From contig CM049317.1 in the NCBI GenBank assembly GCA_026874595.1, positions 77,949,415 through 78,013,414 of the forward strand: a stretch of DNA of 64,000 nucleotides, given 5' to 3'. A program made the translations under genes and the position numbers. Of the stretch, positions 1 to 10,984 are shown in pieces. Positions within the stretch are counted from its first letter, which is position 1; each line of letters begins with the position of its first letter. The notes under the pieces were generated by a model. It had not been told where the DNA came from. It searched no databases and saw only the letters and a program-made list of their open reading frames with translations. Origin of the DNA: Sipunculus nudus. Its lineage: Eukaryota; Annelida; Sipuncula; Golfingiida; Sipunculidae.

Positions 1-595
1 CTGTAGCACTCAGTGACAGGTTTTACTCGGGCGTGATACTCAGCAGGCCTGTAACACCCAGTGACAGGTTTTACTCGGATGTGGTACTCAGCAGACCTGT
101 AACACTCAGTGACAGTTTTTACTCGGATGTGGTACTCAGCAGACCTGTAACACTCAGTGACAAGTTTTTCTCGGGCGTGAAATTCAGCAGACCTGTAACA
201 CTCAGTGACAGGTTTTCCTCGGATGTGGTACTCAGCAGACCTGTAACACTCGGTGACAGGTTTTACTCGGATGTGGTACTCAGCAGACCTGTAGCACTCA
301 GTGACAGGTTTTACTCGGATGTGGTACTCGGCAGACCTGTAACACTCAGGGACAGGTTTTACTCGGATGTGGTACGTAATCAGCAGACCTGTAACACCCA
401 GTGACAGGTTTTACTCGGATGTGGTACTCAGCAGACCTGTAACACTCAGTGACAGGTTTTACTCGGATGTGGTACTCGGCAGACTTGTAACACTCAGTGA
501 CAGGCTTTACTCGGATGCGGAACTCAGCAGACCTGTAACACTCAGTGTCACGTTTTGCTCAGGCGTGATACACAGCAGAATTGAATGTAACTCGC
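1..595. repeat. 48-bp tandem minisatellite, cut by window edge
   Basis: About 12 head-to-tail copies of a 48-bp unit (core CAGCAGACCTGTAACACTCA followed by GTGACAGGTTTTACTCGGAT). The array runs off the left edge, so its full size is unknown. Because 48 is a multiple of three, one plus-strand frame stays open from base 3 to 404 and reads as a 16-residue repeat (LSRPVTLSDRFYSDVV). A 4-bp insertion near 375 (GTAA inside GGTACTCAG) shifts the frame and a second frame continues to 609. No start signal, signal peptide or splice context supports translation, so it is annotated as a repeat. Confidence 0.93.
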
Positions 596-947
596 TCCTT
601 TCTTTGTGAAAGGCTACACATGATTTCCCTTACAAACACGCATACAAAAAACTTTATATCAAAGTTTGGATACTTCTCTTATAAACTTTAATCACACTTA
701 TTTGATAATATATATCATAACTGAAAGGCATGAATATTACATATATGAGCCACTGTATTTTCATTTGATTCCGTCCTAGGTTACGCCTTACATATATATG
801 TCTTTTAAAAACCTTCTGTAGATTTAAACACAAATACGCACACATAGAGTCACATATATATTCATAACCAGCTTTTAATTTAATTTAATTAAATGTCTAC
901 AAAAATCGGCTGTGGACAAACCTAAGGTAAGAAATCCCCTCAACGCT
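596..947. other. AT-rich 3' flank of the transporter gene
   Basis: Unique AT-rich sequence downstream (minus sense) of the transporter stop codon. Overlapping ATTAAA-type hexamers on the minus strand near 870-890 are candidate polyadenylation signals about 60-80 bases past the stop, as expected for a short 3' UTR. No coding signal was seen. Confidence 0.5.
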
Positions 948-1126
948 CTACTGATTGCTAGTCTGTTTGAGGTTGTTGATGATATTTCCACCACACATTG
1001 CAGTGTAATTTATATTTTTTTTAAGTTTTAGCGGAATCAGAAGTGTTACAAGTCCGCCTGAGGTCTGCATACCTCCCAGGATATAGAACGGTATATCGTA
1101 GTTGCCAGTGACGTCATACAACCATC
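948..1126 (-). CDS. SLC16 terminal exon (TM12 and C-tail)
   Basis: The acceptor CTTCTTCAG|GA ends at 1127. It encodes GWLYDVTGNYDIPFYILGG, the rest of helix 12 ending LLIPLKLKK, and a short tail of about 22 residues, then TAG at 950-948. The tail is short for the family and has no recognised basigin- or PDZ-type motif. Confidence 0.88.
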
Positions 1127-4100
1127 CTGAAGAAGAAAAGCATTTATCAAATTTTTTCTCCGTCTTAAATAATTATTTTAGATTACCTTGTACTACGATA
1201 CATGTAAACGGTTAAAACATTCAGCATTGTATTACAGCCCATATACTCTACTGGCACACACCGATACATCTACCAACACCGATACAACTACCGGCACACT
1301 GATACATCTACCAACACACCGATACAACTACAGGCACACCGATACATCTACCGACACACCGATACAACTACCGGCACACCGATACATCTACCGACACACT
1401 GATACAACTATTGGCACACCGATACATCTACCGACACACCGATCCAACTACCGGCACACCGATACAACTACCGGCACACCGATACATCTACCGACACACC
1501 GATACAACTACCGGCACACCGATACAACTACCGACACACAGAAACATCGTCCGGCCCACAGAAACATCTACCAACACACCGATACAACTACCGGCACACT
1601 TATACATCTACTGACACACCGATACAACTACCGGCACACCGATACATCTACCGACACACCGATACAACTACCGGCACACTGATACAACTACCGAAACACA
1701 GAAACATCGTCCGGCACACAGAAACATCTACCGACACACTGATACATCTACCGGCACACCGATACAACTACCAACACACAGAAACATCGTCCGGCACACA
1801 GAAACATCTACCGACACACTGATACATCTACTGGCTCACCGATACATCTACCGACACACCGATACAACTACCGGCACACCGATACATCTACCGACACACG
1901 GATACAACTACCTGCACACCGATACAACTACCGAAACACAGAAACATCGTCCGGCACACAGAAACATCTACCGACACACCGATACAACTACCGGCACACT
2001 GATACATCTACTGACACACCGATACAACTACCGGCACACCGATACATCTACCGACACACCGATACAACTACCGGCACACTGATACAACTACCGAAACACA
2101 GAAACATCGTCCGGCACACAGAAACATCTACCGACACACTGATACATCTACCGGCACACCGATACAACTACCGACACACAGAAACATCGTCCGGCACACA
2201 GAAACATCTACCGACACACTGATACATCTACTGGCTCACCGATACATCTACCGACACACCGAAACAACTACCGGCACACCGATACATCTACCGACACACC
2301 GATACAACTACCTGCACACCGATACAACTACCGACACACAGAAACATCGTCCGGCACACAGAAACATCTACTGACACACCGATACAACTACCGGCACACT
2401 GATACATCTACTGACACACCGATACAACTACCGGCACACCGATACATCTATCGACACACCGATACAACTACCGGCACACCGATACAACTACTGACACACA
2501 GAAACATCGTCCGGCACACAGAAACATCTACCGGCACACCAATACATCTACCGGCACACCGGTACAACTACCGGTACACCGATACAACTACTGACACACA
2601 GAAACATCGTCTGGCACACAGAAACATCTACCGACACAACGATACATCTACCGGCACACCGGTACAATAACAGCACACTGATACAACTACCGACACACAG
2701 AAACATCTTCCAACACACTGATACATCTACCGGCACACCGATACAACTACCGACACACCGATACAACTACTGACACACCGATACAACTACCGGCACACCG
2801 ATACAACTACCGACACACTGATACAACTACTGGCACATGGATACATCTACGGACACACCGATACAACTACCGGCACACCGATACAACTACCGGCACACCG
2901 ATACAACTACTGGCACATCGATACATCTACCGACACACCGATACAACTACCGGCACACCGATGCAACTACCGACACACCGATACAACTACTGGCACATCG
3001 ATACATCTACTGACACACCGATACAACTACCGGCACACCGATAAAACTACCGGCACACCGATACAACTACGAGCACACCGATACAACTACCGGTACACCC
3101 ATACATCTTCCGACACACATAAACATCTACCGGCACACAGATACTTCTACCAGCACACCGATACATATACCGGCACACCGATACAACTACCGGTACACCC
3201 ATACATCTACCGACACACAGAAACATCTACCGGCACACAGATACTTCTACCAGCACACCGATACATATACCGGCACACTGTTACATCTACTGACATAAAG
3301 ATACATCTACCGACACACCAATAAATTTACCAGCCCACCGATTCAACCACCGGCACACCGATACAACTGCCGGCACACCAATACAATTACCGACACACTG
3401 ATACATCTACCGGTACACAGATACATCTACCAGCACAGCGTTACAATAACCGCCACAACGATACATCTACTGACACACCGATACATCTACCGGCATACTG
3501 TAACATCTACTGGCACACTCATACATCTACCGACACACCAATAAATTTACCAGCACACTGATACAACCACCGGCACACCGATACAACTACCGGCACACCC
3601 ATACGATTACCGACTCACAGAAACATCTACCGACACACCAATACATCTACGGGCACGCCGATACAACTACCAGCACACTGATACAACTACCAGCACACAC
3701 ATGCATCTACCGGCACACCGATGCAACTACCGGCACACCCATACGATTACCGACTCACAGAAACATCTACCGACACACCAATACATCTACTGGCACGCCG
3801 ATACAACTACCAGCACACTGATACAACTACCAGCACACACATGCATCTACCGACCCTACGATACATCTACGGGCACACCACTACCGGCACACTTCTACAA
3901 CTACCAGCACACACATACATCTACCGGCACACCGATACATCTACCGGCACACCCATGCATCTACCGACCCTACGATACATCTACGGGCACACCACTACCG
4001 GCACACTTCTACAACTACCAGCACACTGATACAACTACCAGTGCACCCAATCATCTACCGATACACCGATACATATCTCCTCTTACCCGCCAAAGGAACT

Positions 4101-5852
4101 GAGGTGAGCATGGGCATTGCCATTACAAGCAGGTTGAGACCAATAGCCCGTGAAACCAGGTCAACTCCAGCCAGTTCTGTTATAACGGTGTTCCGTAAAG
4201 CTAAAAAAATACCTGAAACAGAAATTACATACACTATAATGTAATACTTTTACTAACAGCTTTTAGTTAACACTATTTACTCTTTACAAAATTATATAAA
4301 AAGAGTACCGCGTACCTGCACCAGAACAAGAACAAAAATGTGAACTATTTACCGCGCATTTTTAAAAATCGATTTCGTATCCATGCACTTCTTTTCGATT
4401 GACCAGAAAGACCACAAGACTAGCAGCTTTTCAGCCACAAATATTTTCCAGAAACAGTCGCTCACGACCAGCTTTACATAATATAGTCATGAATTATGAA
4501 TGGTATTAAGATAAAATAATATCCTTCTGGATATGAAAATATTTTGCAATTTTTCCCAAAATTATATAAATACACTTAACTTTTCCTTTAATTTTAACTC
4601 GTGATGATAATAATAATAATAGTAGTAATAATATTAATAATAATAATAATTAATATTATTATACTATAACGATTGCAGGAACAGAAAATAAATTCCTGTT
4701 TTCAAATGTGGTTTACGTTTTCTAGAGATATGGTTTTTTAAACACACAGAAGCACACAAACATAGACAAACATACACACAGATGCACGGGTGTCCTCACT
4801 CAGCCTACTTTTCATACTGAACTCCGTCTGTTTTTGTTTATATGCAAAGTACCACATGAATCATCATTTTCAGTTGACAGTTTCGTATTACGGACACATA
4901 TCATCCGGTATGTTTGTTGATTCTTCCTGATGTGGCTTACTTTACACATATCATCCGGTATGTTTGTTGATTCTTCCCGATGTGGCTAACTTTAAAACAC
5001 GCAACATCAAGACGAAATGCCATTATTGGGCAGAAAATGTACCAAAGAACAATTTTAACCTCGTATATCCGGTGTAGTATGACATATCAGGAGGGGCCAT
5101 ATTTGGTGTAACTTTAAGTAGACCGTACAAGGACATACATGTATAAACACACATACACACACCTCTCACCTGACAACATTGATGAACCACAGACACAAGC
5201 GGCAATGAGATAGAAAGAAGTCCCAGTGAATACTATGGCTATTACAAACACCCCTGACACAGTGATCGACAGAGCATACTGGACCAGCAGGGTGGAGTGC
5301 AAGAGAGTACCTGTAGCGCCCCCTAGCAGCGTTCCTAGAAGCTGAGTCACACCTAAAAGGCCCGGAATTAACTGTATATATTTCATCGGTATTCCGTAGT
5401 GGTACATCCTGCTTGGAGTAAGAAAAGCCAGCACGTACATGCCATAGACTTTCAAAAACGCCCCAACTAAAAACACAATATATGAAGAATCCTTCAGCAG
5501 CGCCTTGTAACTTCCTCTAGGACGGTCCTCATGTGGCTTAGCGTTGATTTTACTGGTTGTAGTTTTATTTCTATTTTTAAAAGGTGGTGAGTGGAACTGA
5601 GCGGCCCCGACTGTCGCCTGGAACATAAGCCCGCTGTAGATGAGCAGAGTTCCTCGCCAGCCGTACTTCGTGTTTAACCAGTACGTCATCGGGCCGGAAA
5701 TAGCCGAACCGAACGGGAGACCGAGCATTGCTAAACCGGCCGCCAGGGCGCGCTTTGATCCGAACCAGCGTTGGACCACCGTACTTCCAGAAACAAACGT
5801 CAATCCTATTCCTGGCCCTGTTATACATGAATAAGTAACAGACATGCATAAT

Positions 5853-5909
<57 letters not shown>

Positions 5910-7853
5910 TTAGATTATACATATATATGGAAACAAATATCAAATGCAATAAATTAAATGCATATAATCCAAGAGAACGCTCAATATGTGTACTCCGTAC
6001 TGTCATTCCAGCTGAGCTATTTTTCGCGACATTTTTACACGTAGGGGTAATTGATTGCCTAAAATGTAGGACGAAAACCATCCACAATTATCTAGCCATC
6101 AAATAAAAAAAAACACATTTCATTTTTTTTAATATATTCTTAAAGAATATTTTAATGATAAGTTAATTTCTGTATTCAGAATCAGAGACTGTTATTAATA
6201 TATTTTAAAAAGTATAAAGAACTGCTCTTGTTTAAAAGATGTCTGGCTCCAGCGCACGACCGTAATGATATGATTGATATAAATCAGGTGAATGGAACAC
6301 GCACCTGCTATAAGCCCCTGGGTGACGCACATGTAGACTATATTTGTTGCAAAAGATGACAGGAAGATCCCTGCGGAAACCATCAGACAGCCGTACACCG
6401 CAGTCTTACGGTACCCGAAACGTTCAACCAGCGTGCCCCCCGCAAACCCTGAAAATGCAAAGTAGCCATCATTCGACAGCCGTATACCGCAGTCGTACAG
6501 TACCCGAAACGTTTAACAAGCGGGCCCCCAGTAAACCCTGAAAATGAAATGTAACCGTCCTTAGACAGCCGTACACCGCAGTCTTACGGTAGGCGAAACG
6601 TTCAACCAGCGGACCCCCAGTAAACCCTGAAAATGTAATGTAACCGTCCTTAGACAGCCGTACACCGCAGTCCTACGGTACTCGAGGCGTTCAGCCAGAG
6701 TCCCAAGAAAAACCTGAAAAAAAATGTAATAATAACCTGAGAATGCACCTCCATGCGTCAACCGTGGTACCAATAGCAAATTTCAGTTGACAACGCTTCA
6801 TTTTTACATTGAAACCACAGGTAAAATTGCTGCTTGACACACCCTTACTTTTCAAATATTTTAACGATATGTTTCACATAATCTGTTTCAGAGAAAATCT
6901 GTGTTTTAATATTTTTAATCTATACATTCACATGTTACATTTACCAACAGACATAGTGATCTGAGTATTTTTTTAATTCATGTCTTAAGCTGTGTAAGTG
7001 TTGCATATTTAATAACATGATCATCCTGATGTAGCAATGTAAGCTTATGTTCTCAGGCAGATAACAGATCAATGACCCCCTTTGGTTCTATAATCGGCAT
7101 ATGTCCGAACCACAACGCTAAATATCATGCATTTCATCCCGATATAAATATTTTTTCTGTCCAACGCAAATACTTATGGATATATATACATTTTACATCC
7201 ATTCATGTATATATATATAACATTAATTATACCTGTGTCAGATGATCCCATCGGATATTGTTATAAGATTGGAGGATCCCTAATTAGAACACTGTCTGTT
7301 TTTATCATTAAAAAGTGGACGCTGTCGGCAGACTTTTAACACCACCCTACAAGCCTTACCCAGAACTTGTTCAGACATTGTAGAACTTTGGTAACATGTT
7401 GGACTTTCCCTAAGAGTAGTGTAGTATAGCCTCGTATAACAAATTATCTTTACCTTATAAAAAACTAAAACAACAATAAGACCGAGGCCGTGTCCGTAAC
7501 AAGAAAAATGATTTAAAAGAATTGCGCATGTGTTCGCTTCTTGTTCCAAGTTAAGATAGAAAAAAAAAGCCCAGTGACTACTCACCAATGACCCCGATGT
7601 TACAGGTCATGAGTGAACCAATAAGACCAACCACGGCCTTGCTGGCTCCAAAAACTTCCTGGTACGTCACATACAGCAACATGAAGCTGTAAACCATCAG
7701 AAAATGAGCCGTGTTGCAGGCGAATGAGGCGCAGACTACCATCCAGCCAAACCCGCCATCTGGTGGCTCCTCCGGGAACCAGGAAGATTTCTTCAACACG
7801 TGGGTCTTCTCTGACAGCTGCTCCCTGGCTTCTAGTTTATTGATTTTCGTCAA
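948..7853 (-). CDS. SLC16 (monocarboxylate transporter-like) gene, five exons
   Basis: A 12-helix major facilitator of the SLC16 family, a plasma-membrane carrier. Exons joined by hand: 7853-7586, 6448-6305, 5817-5170, 4212-4087 and 1126-948. Every junction has AG/GT and phase 1, giving about 454 codons, normal for the family. Residue 32-37 is the signature DGGFGW before helix 1. ERFGYRK follows helix 2. The helix-5 signature is RALAAGLAMLGLPFG (160-174). A hydrophilic loop lies at about 213-243, and GWLYDVTG precedes helix 12. Family membership is firm; substrate is not. The helix-8 Asp/Arg pair needed for lactate transport in mammalian MCT1 aligns with T295 and G299, suggesting an orphan-type member. 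There is no ATG in frame at the 5' end: the given start (7853) is only a lower bound, and an upstream exon probably supplies the initiator. Confidence 0.92.
1250..4075. repeat. 20-bp minisatellite filling SLC16 intron 4
   Basis: About 140 copies of a 20-bp unit (GATACAACTACCGGCACACC and variants). The phase is kept without indels over about 1.4 kb (1261-2660). Unit variants recur in a fixed order every 400 bp (20 units): CTGGCTCACC at 1831 recurs at 2231, and the block starting 1681 recurs at 2081. Shorter duplications occur later: 100 bp (3141/3241), 140 bp (3601/3741) and 114 bp (3841/3955). In the gene's sense the unit reads as UG-rich RNA with repeated GGTAG steps. Confidence 0.95.
4087..4212 (-). 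CDS. SLC16 exon 4 (TM10-TM11)
   Basis: 126 bp, phase 1 on both sides. The acceptor is CTGTTTCAG|GT and the donor GCGG|GTAAGA. It encodes LRNTVITELAGVDLVSRAIG and most of helix 11. Joined to exon 3 it gives MLSGIFLALR, and joined to exon 5 it gives PLAGWLYD, both as expected for SLC16. The minisatellite begins about a dozen bases beyond the donor. Confidence 0.9.
4603..4663. repeat. (ATA/ATT)n trinucleotide microsatellite
   Basis: Imperfect run of AAT/ATA triplets in intron 3 of the transporter gene. Confidence 0.9.
4894..4993. repeat. 50-bp tandem duplication in SLC16 intron 3
   Basis: Two near-identical 50-bp copies beginning ACACATATCATCCGG at 4894 and 4944, differing at about two positions. 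No other copy was seen in the window. Confidence 0.9.
5170..5817 (-). CDS. SLC16 exon 3 (TM4 to TM10, central loop)
   Basis: 648 bp, phase 1 on both sides. The acceptor is TATAACAG|GG and the donor TCAG|GTGAGA. It holds the second family signature (helix 5), helices 5-10 and the large cytoplasmic loop between helices 6 and 7, rich in K, R, T and N. At helix 8 the stretch VTQLLGTLLGG takes the place where MCT1-type proteins have an Asp...Arg pair. The open frame past 5170 is intron read-through. Confidence 0.92.
5855..5906. repeat. (TA)n microsatellite in SLC16 intron 2
   Basis: About 26 uninterrupted TA dinucleotides, some 40 bases upstream (gene sense) of the exon 3 acceptor. Confidence 0.97.
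6305..6448 (-). CDS. SLC16 exon 2 (TM2-3 loop, TM3, TM4 start)
   Basis: 144 bp, phase 1 on both sides. The acceptor is GCATTTTCAG|GG and the donor GCAG|GTGCGT. It encodes the loop motif ERFGYRK and helix 3, ending in TQGLIAG, which joins PGIGLTFV of exon 3. The first 63 bp together with the acceptor have been copied three times upstream in intron 1. This copy is the functional one because only it continues to a donor with an intact frame. Confidence 0.9.
6449..6742 (-). pseudogene. Three partial copies of SLC16 exon 2 with acceptors
   Basis: The acceptor and first 63 bp of exon 2 recur upstream at an exact 89-bp period: GACAGCCGTA at 6386 (real exon), 6475, 6564 and 6653. Implied acceptors are at 6537, 6626 and 6713 (the last copy has a 2-bp deletion). 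Decoded in the minus frame they still read like the exon (e.g. GPLVERFAYRKTAVYGC), but none has its own donor. Each 89-bp step changes the frame, so use of any of these acceptors would extend exon 2 and give a premature stop. Confidence 0.88.
6780..7577. other. SLC16 intron 1, unique part
   Basis: AT-rich sequence between the exon-2 copies and exon 1. No further exon or repeat was recognised. The minus-strand open frame at 7280-7588 lies in the intron and matches no protein I know. Confidence 0.6.
7586..7853 (-). CDS. SLC16 exon 1 of those seen (N-terminus, TM1-TM2)
   Basis: Codes for a charged N-terminal tail, the signature PPDGGFGW and helices 1-2. The donor is ATTG|GTGAGT with the exon ending at 7586, phase 1. 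The frame is open upstream of 7853 (TTG codon) back to a TGA near 7900 with no ATG. The true 5' boundary is probably an acceptor (candidates are ATCAG near 7876 and ACTAG near 7837) or a start codon in another exon. Homology is clear only from about residue 27 (position about 7775) onward. Confidence 0.88.
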
Positions 7854-8015
7854 AATAACACAGTAAGAACGATCTGATGAATAATCACATATTTTCCCAT
7901 CTCATATGATACATTTTTTTAATACGGTTGTAATAAATTATATGAATATAGGTTTCGTATAATATTTATATACAGATTTATTGGTTGCTGTAGACATGTT
8001 CCAATGCGGTTTGTT

Positions 8016-8059
8016 GGGGGGGGGGGGGGGAGGGGGGGGGAGGGGGGGGGGGGGGCGGG
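8016..8059. repeat. Long interrupted G tract
   Basis: Runs of 15, 9 and 14 G separated by single A, then CGGG. It lies about 160 bases upstream of the first seen transporter exon and is C-rich in the gene's sense. It could fold as a G-quadruplex on the plus strand; length may be unreliable in the assembly. Confidence 0.9.
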
Positions 8060-8326
8060 CTCGGGCTACACACTCTTTAAACCTAAGTAAATCCTAAGAA
8101 ATCTTATAATATTAGTATAATATCGAAAATCAACTCCAAAACTATCCCATATCGTACCATTGCAGCCTAAGTTTTCATAGGGGGATCCTGACATTTTACA
8201 CTCATCTGTCAGATAGACCGCGAATAGTAAATTTGGTGGCACCACCTGCATTTAATATACTCATAGTCAAATGCACATTCAAAAAAATATTAAATCTCAA
8301 CATAAAATCCAAAGGATTTTCAGGGA

Positions 8327-8707
8327 ATGACTCATACACAATTGTATAAGGGGTTTGATTTCAGTAAGCTTTACGGCGTATCGGATTTGTGTTTAAATTC
8401 TTCGGCCGTTCATGTACTAATAAGGAAAAAAAGCTGCAGGACCATTTACAATGCTGAAGGGTCAAAAGTAGTGTGTATAGAACTTGAGAAAAGTAGTCCT
8501 GAGTATGTATTGATATTTTATAGCATCATAAAGGTTGTTATAAAAGAAGTAAATTACATTATTCTTGAATGTTTATTGTCACAAAGAAAATCTGAAACGG
8601 TGAGACAAACAGCGGAACTGTTTTTGGCATGGTTTTTAACATTTAATGCCTTTCTATGTGTGCACTTGTTGGCTGATATAATTTCCCAAAGTTTTAATTT
8701 ACTCTGA
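8327..8707 (+). CDS. Unrecognised open frame, 126 codons
   Basis: ATG to TGA frame of 126 codons in AT-rich sequence beyond the transporter gene's 5' end. The product would be mixed, with a hydrophobic C-terminal third (FLAWFLTFNAFLCVHLLADI) that could be one membrane segment. I recognise no family, and no splice sites or promoter stand out. The frame is longer than expected by chance at this composition but not decisively so. It may be spurious or a remnant of a mobile element. Confidence 0.15.
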   Translation: MTHTQLYKGFDFSKLYGVSDLCLNSSAVHVLIRKKSCRTIYNAEGSKVVCIELEKSSPEYVLIFYSIIKVVIKEVNYIILECLLSQRKSETVRQTAELFLAWFLTFNAFLCVHLLADIISQSFNLL

Positions 8708-8790
8708 ATTTACACAGACGAAGTGACATTTATGATAACGCTGTGGTAGTGGCGCTGACTCAAAGGATATTTTAAATTGACTCAGAGAGA

Positions 8791-9040
8791 TTAACGCCGT
8801 GACATATACACTGACGCCGTGACATGTTCACCAACGCCGTGACATTTTTAACAGACGCTGTTGCATCTACTCTGCCGGCGTTAAATTTGCATATATTAGG
8901 CGGGACATGTACACCGACGCCCTGACATGTACACTGACGCCCTGACATTTACACTGACGCCGTGACATCTACACTGACGGCGAGAAAAATTTGCATCGAC
9001 GCCGTCATATTTACATTGACGCCGTTACTTTTACACAGCG
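8791..9040. repeat. Degenerate 20-bp tandem repeat (GACGCCGTGACAT)
   Basis: About 12 imperfect copies of a roughly 20-bp unit (ACACTGACGCCGTGACATGT), with one interruption near 8885-8905. The unit is unrelated to the 20-bp repeat of intron 4. Confidence 0.8.
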
Positions 9041-10780
9041 GTTATACAGAAGATATTTAGACAGGTATTACGGGAAAAAAACACACATTACCGGGAGATA
9101 AAGCACATAAGATCGGATCAAACAGGTTTTAGTCTTGTTCTCCAGGTAGGAAGTCCGACAATCAGACGCATCCGCCCGGCTTAATAAATCGATACAAACA
9201 AACCACAGTAAAAAACATTACGTACCCATAGCAGTAACTAGTGACGTTATGATATCCAATACACAGTGCAACTCTCTTTTCTTTGTACAGATAACTTGCA
9301 TGACCTTTTTTGCTTGGACAGGTTGGCAGTTATAACTGAGCACCTGCCACATCCGAATTAATAACTTTCTATTTCACGCCGGTTGCGTGTGATTAATGGC
9401 GGTTTGATGTAAGAATATATTGATTTCGAAGGCAACAGCTGAGCGGGTTATAATTAGGTGTCAGATCCAAGCTTTGGATCCGGGCGCATTTTGGGCATCA
9501 TTGCTAGGAAAGATGTCACAGACAGACTTAGTGCATTCAGAAATTGAAAATTATACCTGTTTTTATGGTTTCTTTGTACATCAAATAAACTAGCAACAGT
9601 GTATATTATGGCATTTTTATGTGATGACTGAACTTATGAATAAAGCGCTAATGACTAAACAGGGAGCCATGTTTCAAGGTTAAAATTGTCTTAAAAAAAA
9701 GGTTAAAACAACAGTAAAAATGTTCAACTCTGCTCAATGTATGAGTGATGGTAAATGTGTGTGTACCTTTATTGCATGGCCACCTGTTTGCGTGCATTAC
9801 GAACCAATTAACTAGATTAACATAATTTCTTTAAAACATTTGTATGACAATGCCGGCCAATATAAGGCACCTGTATTAAAAAGGAAAGCAGCTCTACAGG
9901 TATTCAAATAAGGAATTAAGTCATAAAAGATATACGTCTACGAGGAGTTGCATATTTAAATGTAATTTAAAGAATTAATATTTGTTTATAATTAGATAAA
10001 TTGACTACACAACATATTCTACTGATGGTTATGCGTAGCTGCTGAAATGGAAATATTAAGACAAGTTCAATTAACGACAATAAATTACACATGTCGTAAT
10101 TATCTTTTCTATATTTTACAATTTTAAAGTTTGCTGTCTGACGCTAAGCACACTAACAGGTTTTGAACACTCCCATGAAATTTTACATGCCACAACATAG
10201 CACAACTAATGTGACCAGATTTTATTATTTAATATACATGTATAAAGACGACAGTTTTTATCATAAAATTGCCACAAGCAAAAATGTTTATACAAAGAAC
10301 TAAACAGTTTATTTTTTATCATTGAAAATTCTTGGTCACTTTTGTGAGAAAAAAAAATCATTTGTGTTTTAATGTTGGCGGTTAATAAGTTTCTACGTTG
10401 GTCACGCCCATACAGCAGGCACTTTCTGTACCCTGCTCTCATTAGTAGTTAAATATATCTATCTCTTTAACATCTCATGTCCCATCGCTTGCTTAAAAAT
10501 AGACCTGCACAGTCTTACCGCACTCCTGCTAAACACTAGCTTAAAAAAAAGACTAACACAGTCTTACCGTACTCTGAATTCACTCTGGCTCTGTTGCAAC
10601 ACGCAGGATAGATACTGCCACCAGGCAGGAAATTGTATGGTTAATCCATAGTTATGGCTATTTGGTCCAGCACAGAAGTTCAGGAAAATAATTGCTTCTA
10701 TCGAGACATGAACCTGTGTTTTATTTGTCACATGTTAGTGGAAAACAGAATGACTGTCTCGCATATGGAAACACTCATTG
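9041..10780. other. Unique AT-rich stretch, little recognisable
   Basis: No gene identified. A 48-bp direct duplication begins GCTTAAAAA at 10491 and 10539; each copy contains ACG/GCG|GTAAGACTG on the minus strand, a good splice-donor match. A minus-strand frame of about 45 codons ends at the second donor (about 10570-10700). This could be an upstream exon of the transporter gene, but I see nothing to tie it in. Confidence 0.4.
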
Positions 10781-10984
10781 TCTGCCTACTGATGGGCCGT
10801 CTGCGTGCGAGAGAACTGTACGTCTGCCTACCACTGGAGTGTCTGCCTACTGGTGGACTGTCTGTCTGCTAGTAAACTGTTTGTCTACCACTGAAGTGTC
10901 GGCCTACTGGTGGATTGTCTGTCTGCCAGTGAACCGTCTTCCTACCACTGAAGTGTCTGCCTAGAGGTATACCGTCTGTCTGCT

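Noticed and set aside
5640-5834. Plus-strand frame antisense to the transporter
   Set aside because: Shadow of SLC16 exon 3.
8066-8251. Minus-strand 61-codon frame upstream of transporter exon 1 as its N-terminal exon
   Set aside because: It has a real ATG but no good donor in a phase that joins exon 1, and SLC16 N-termini are too variable to judge.
10206-10442. 78-codon minus-strand frame
   Set aside because: Begins at ATG but lies in AT-rich sequence with no recognisable domain or splice context; likely chance.
10570-10700. Minus-strand frame ending at a GTAAGA donor as an upstream exon
   Set aside because: Translation (FPAWWQYLSCVLQQSQSEF) is protein-like but short, with no acceptor or start found and no link to the transporter; kept only as a note.
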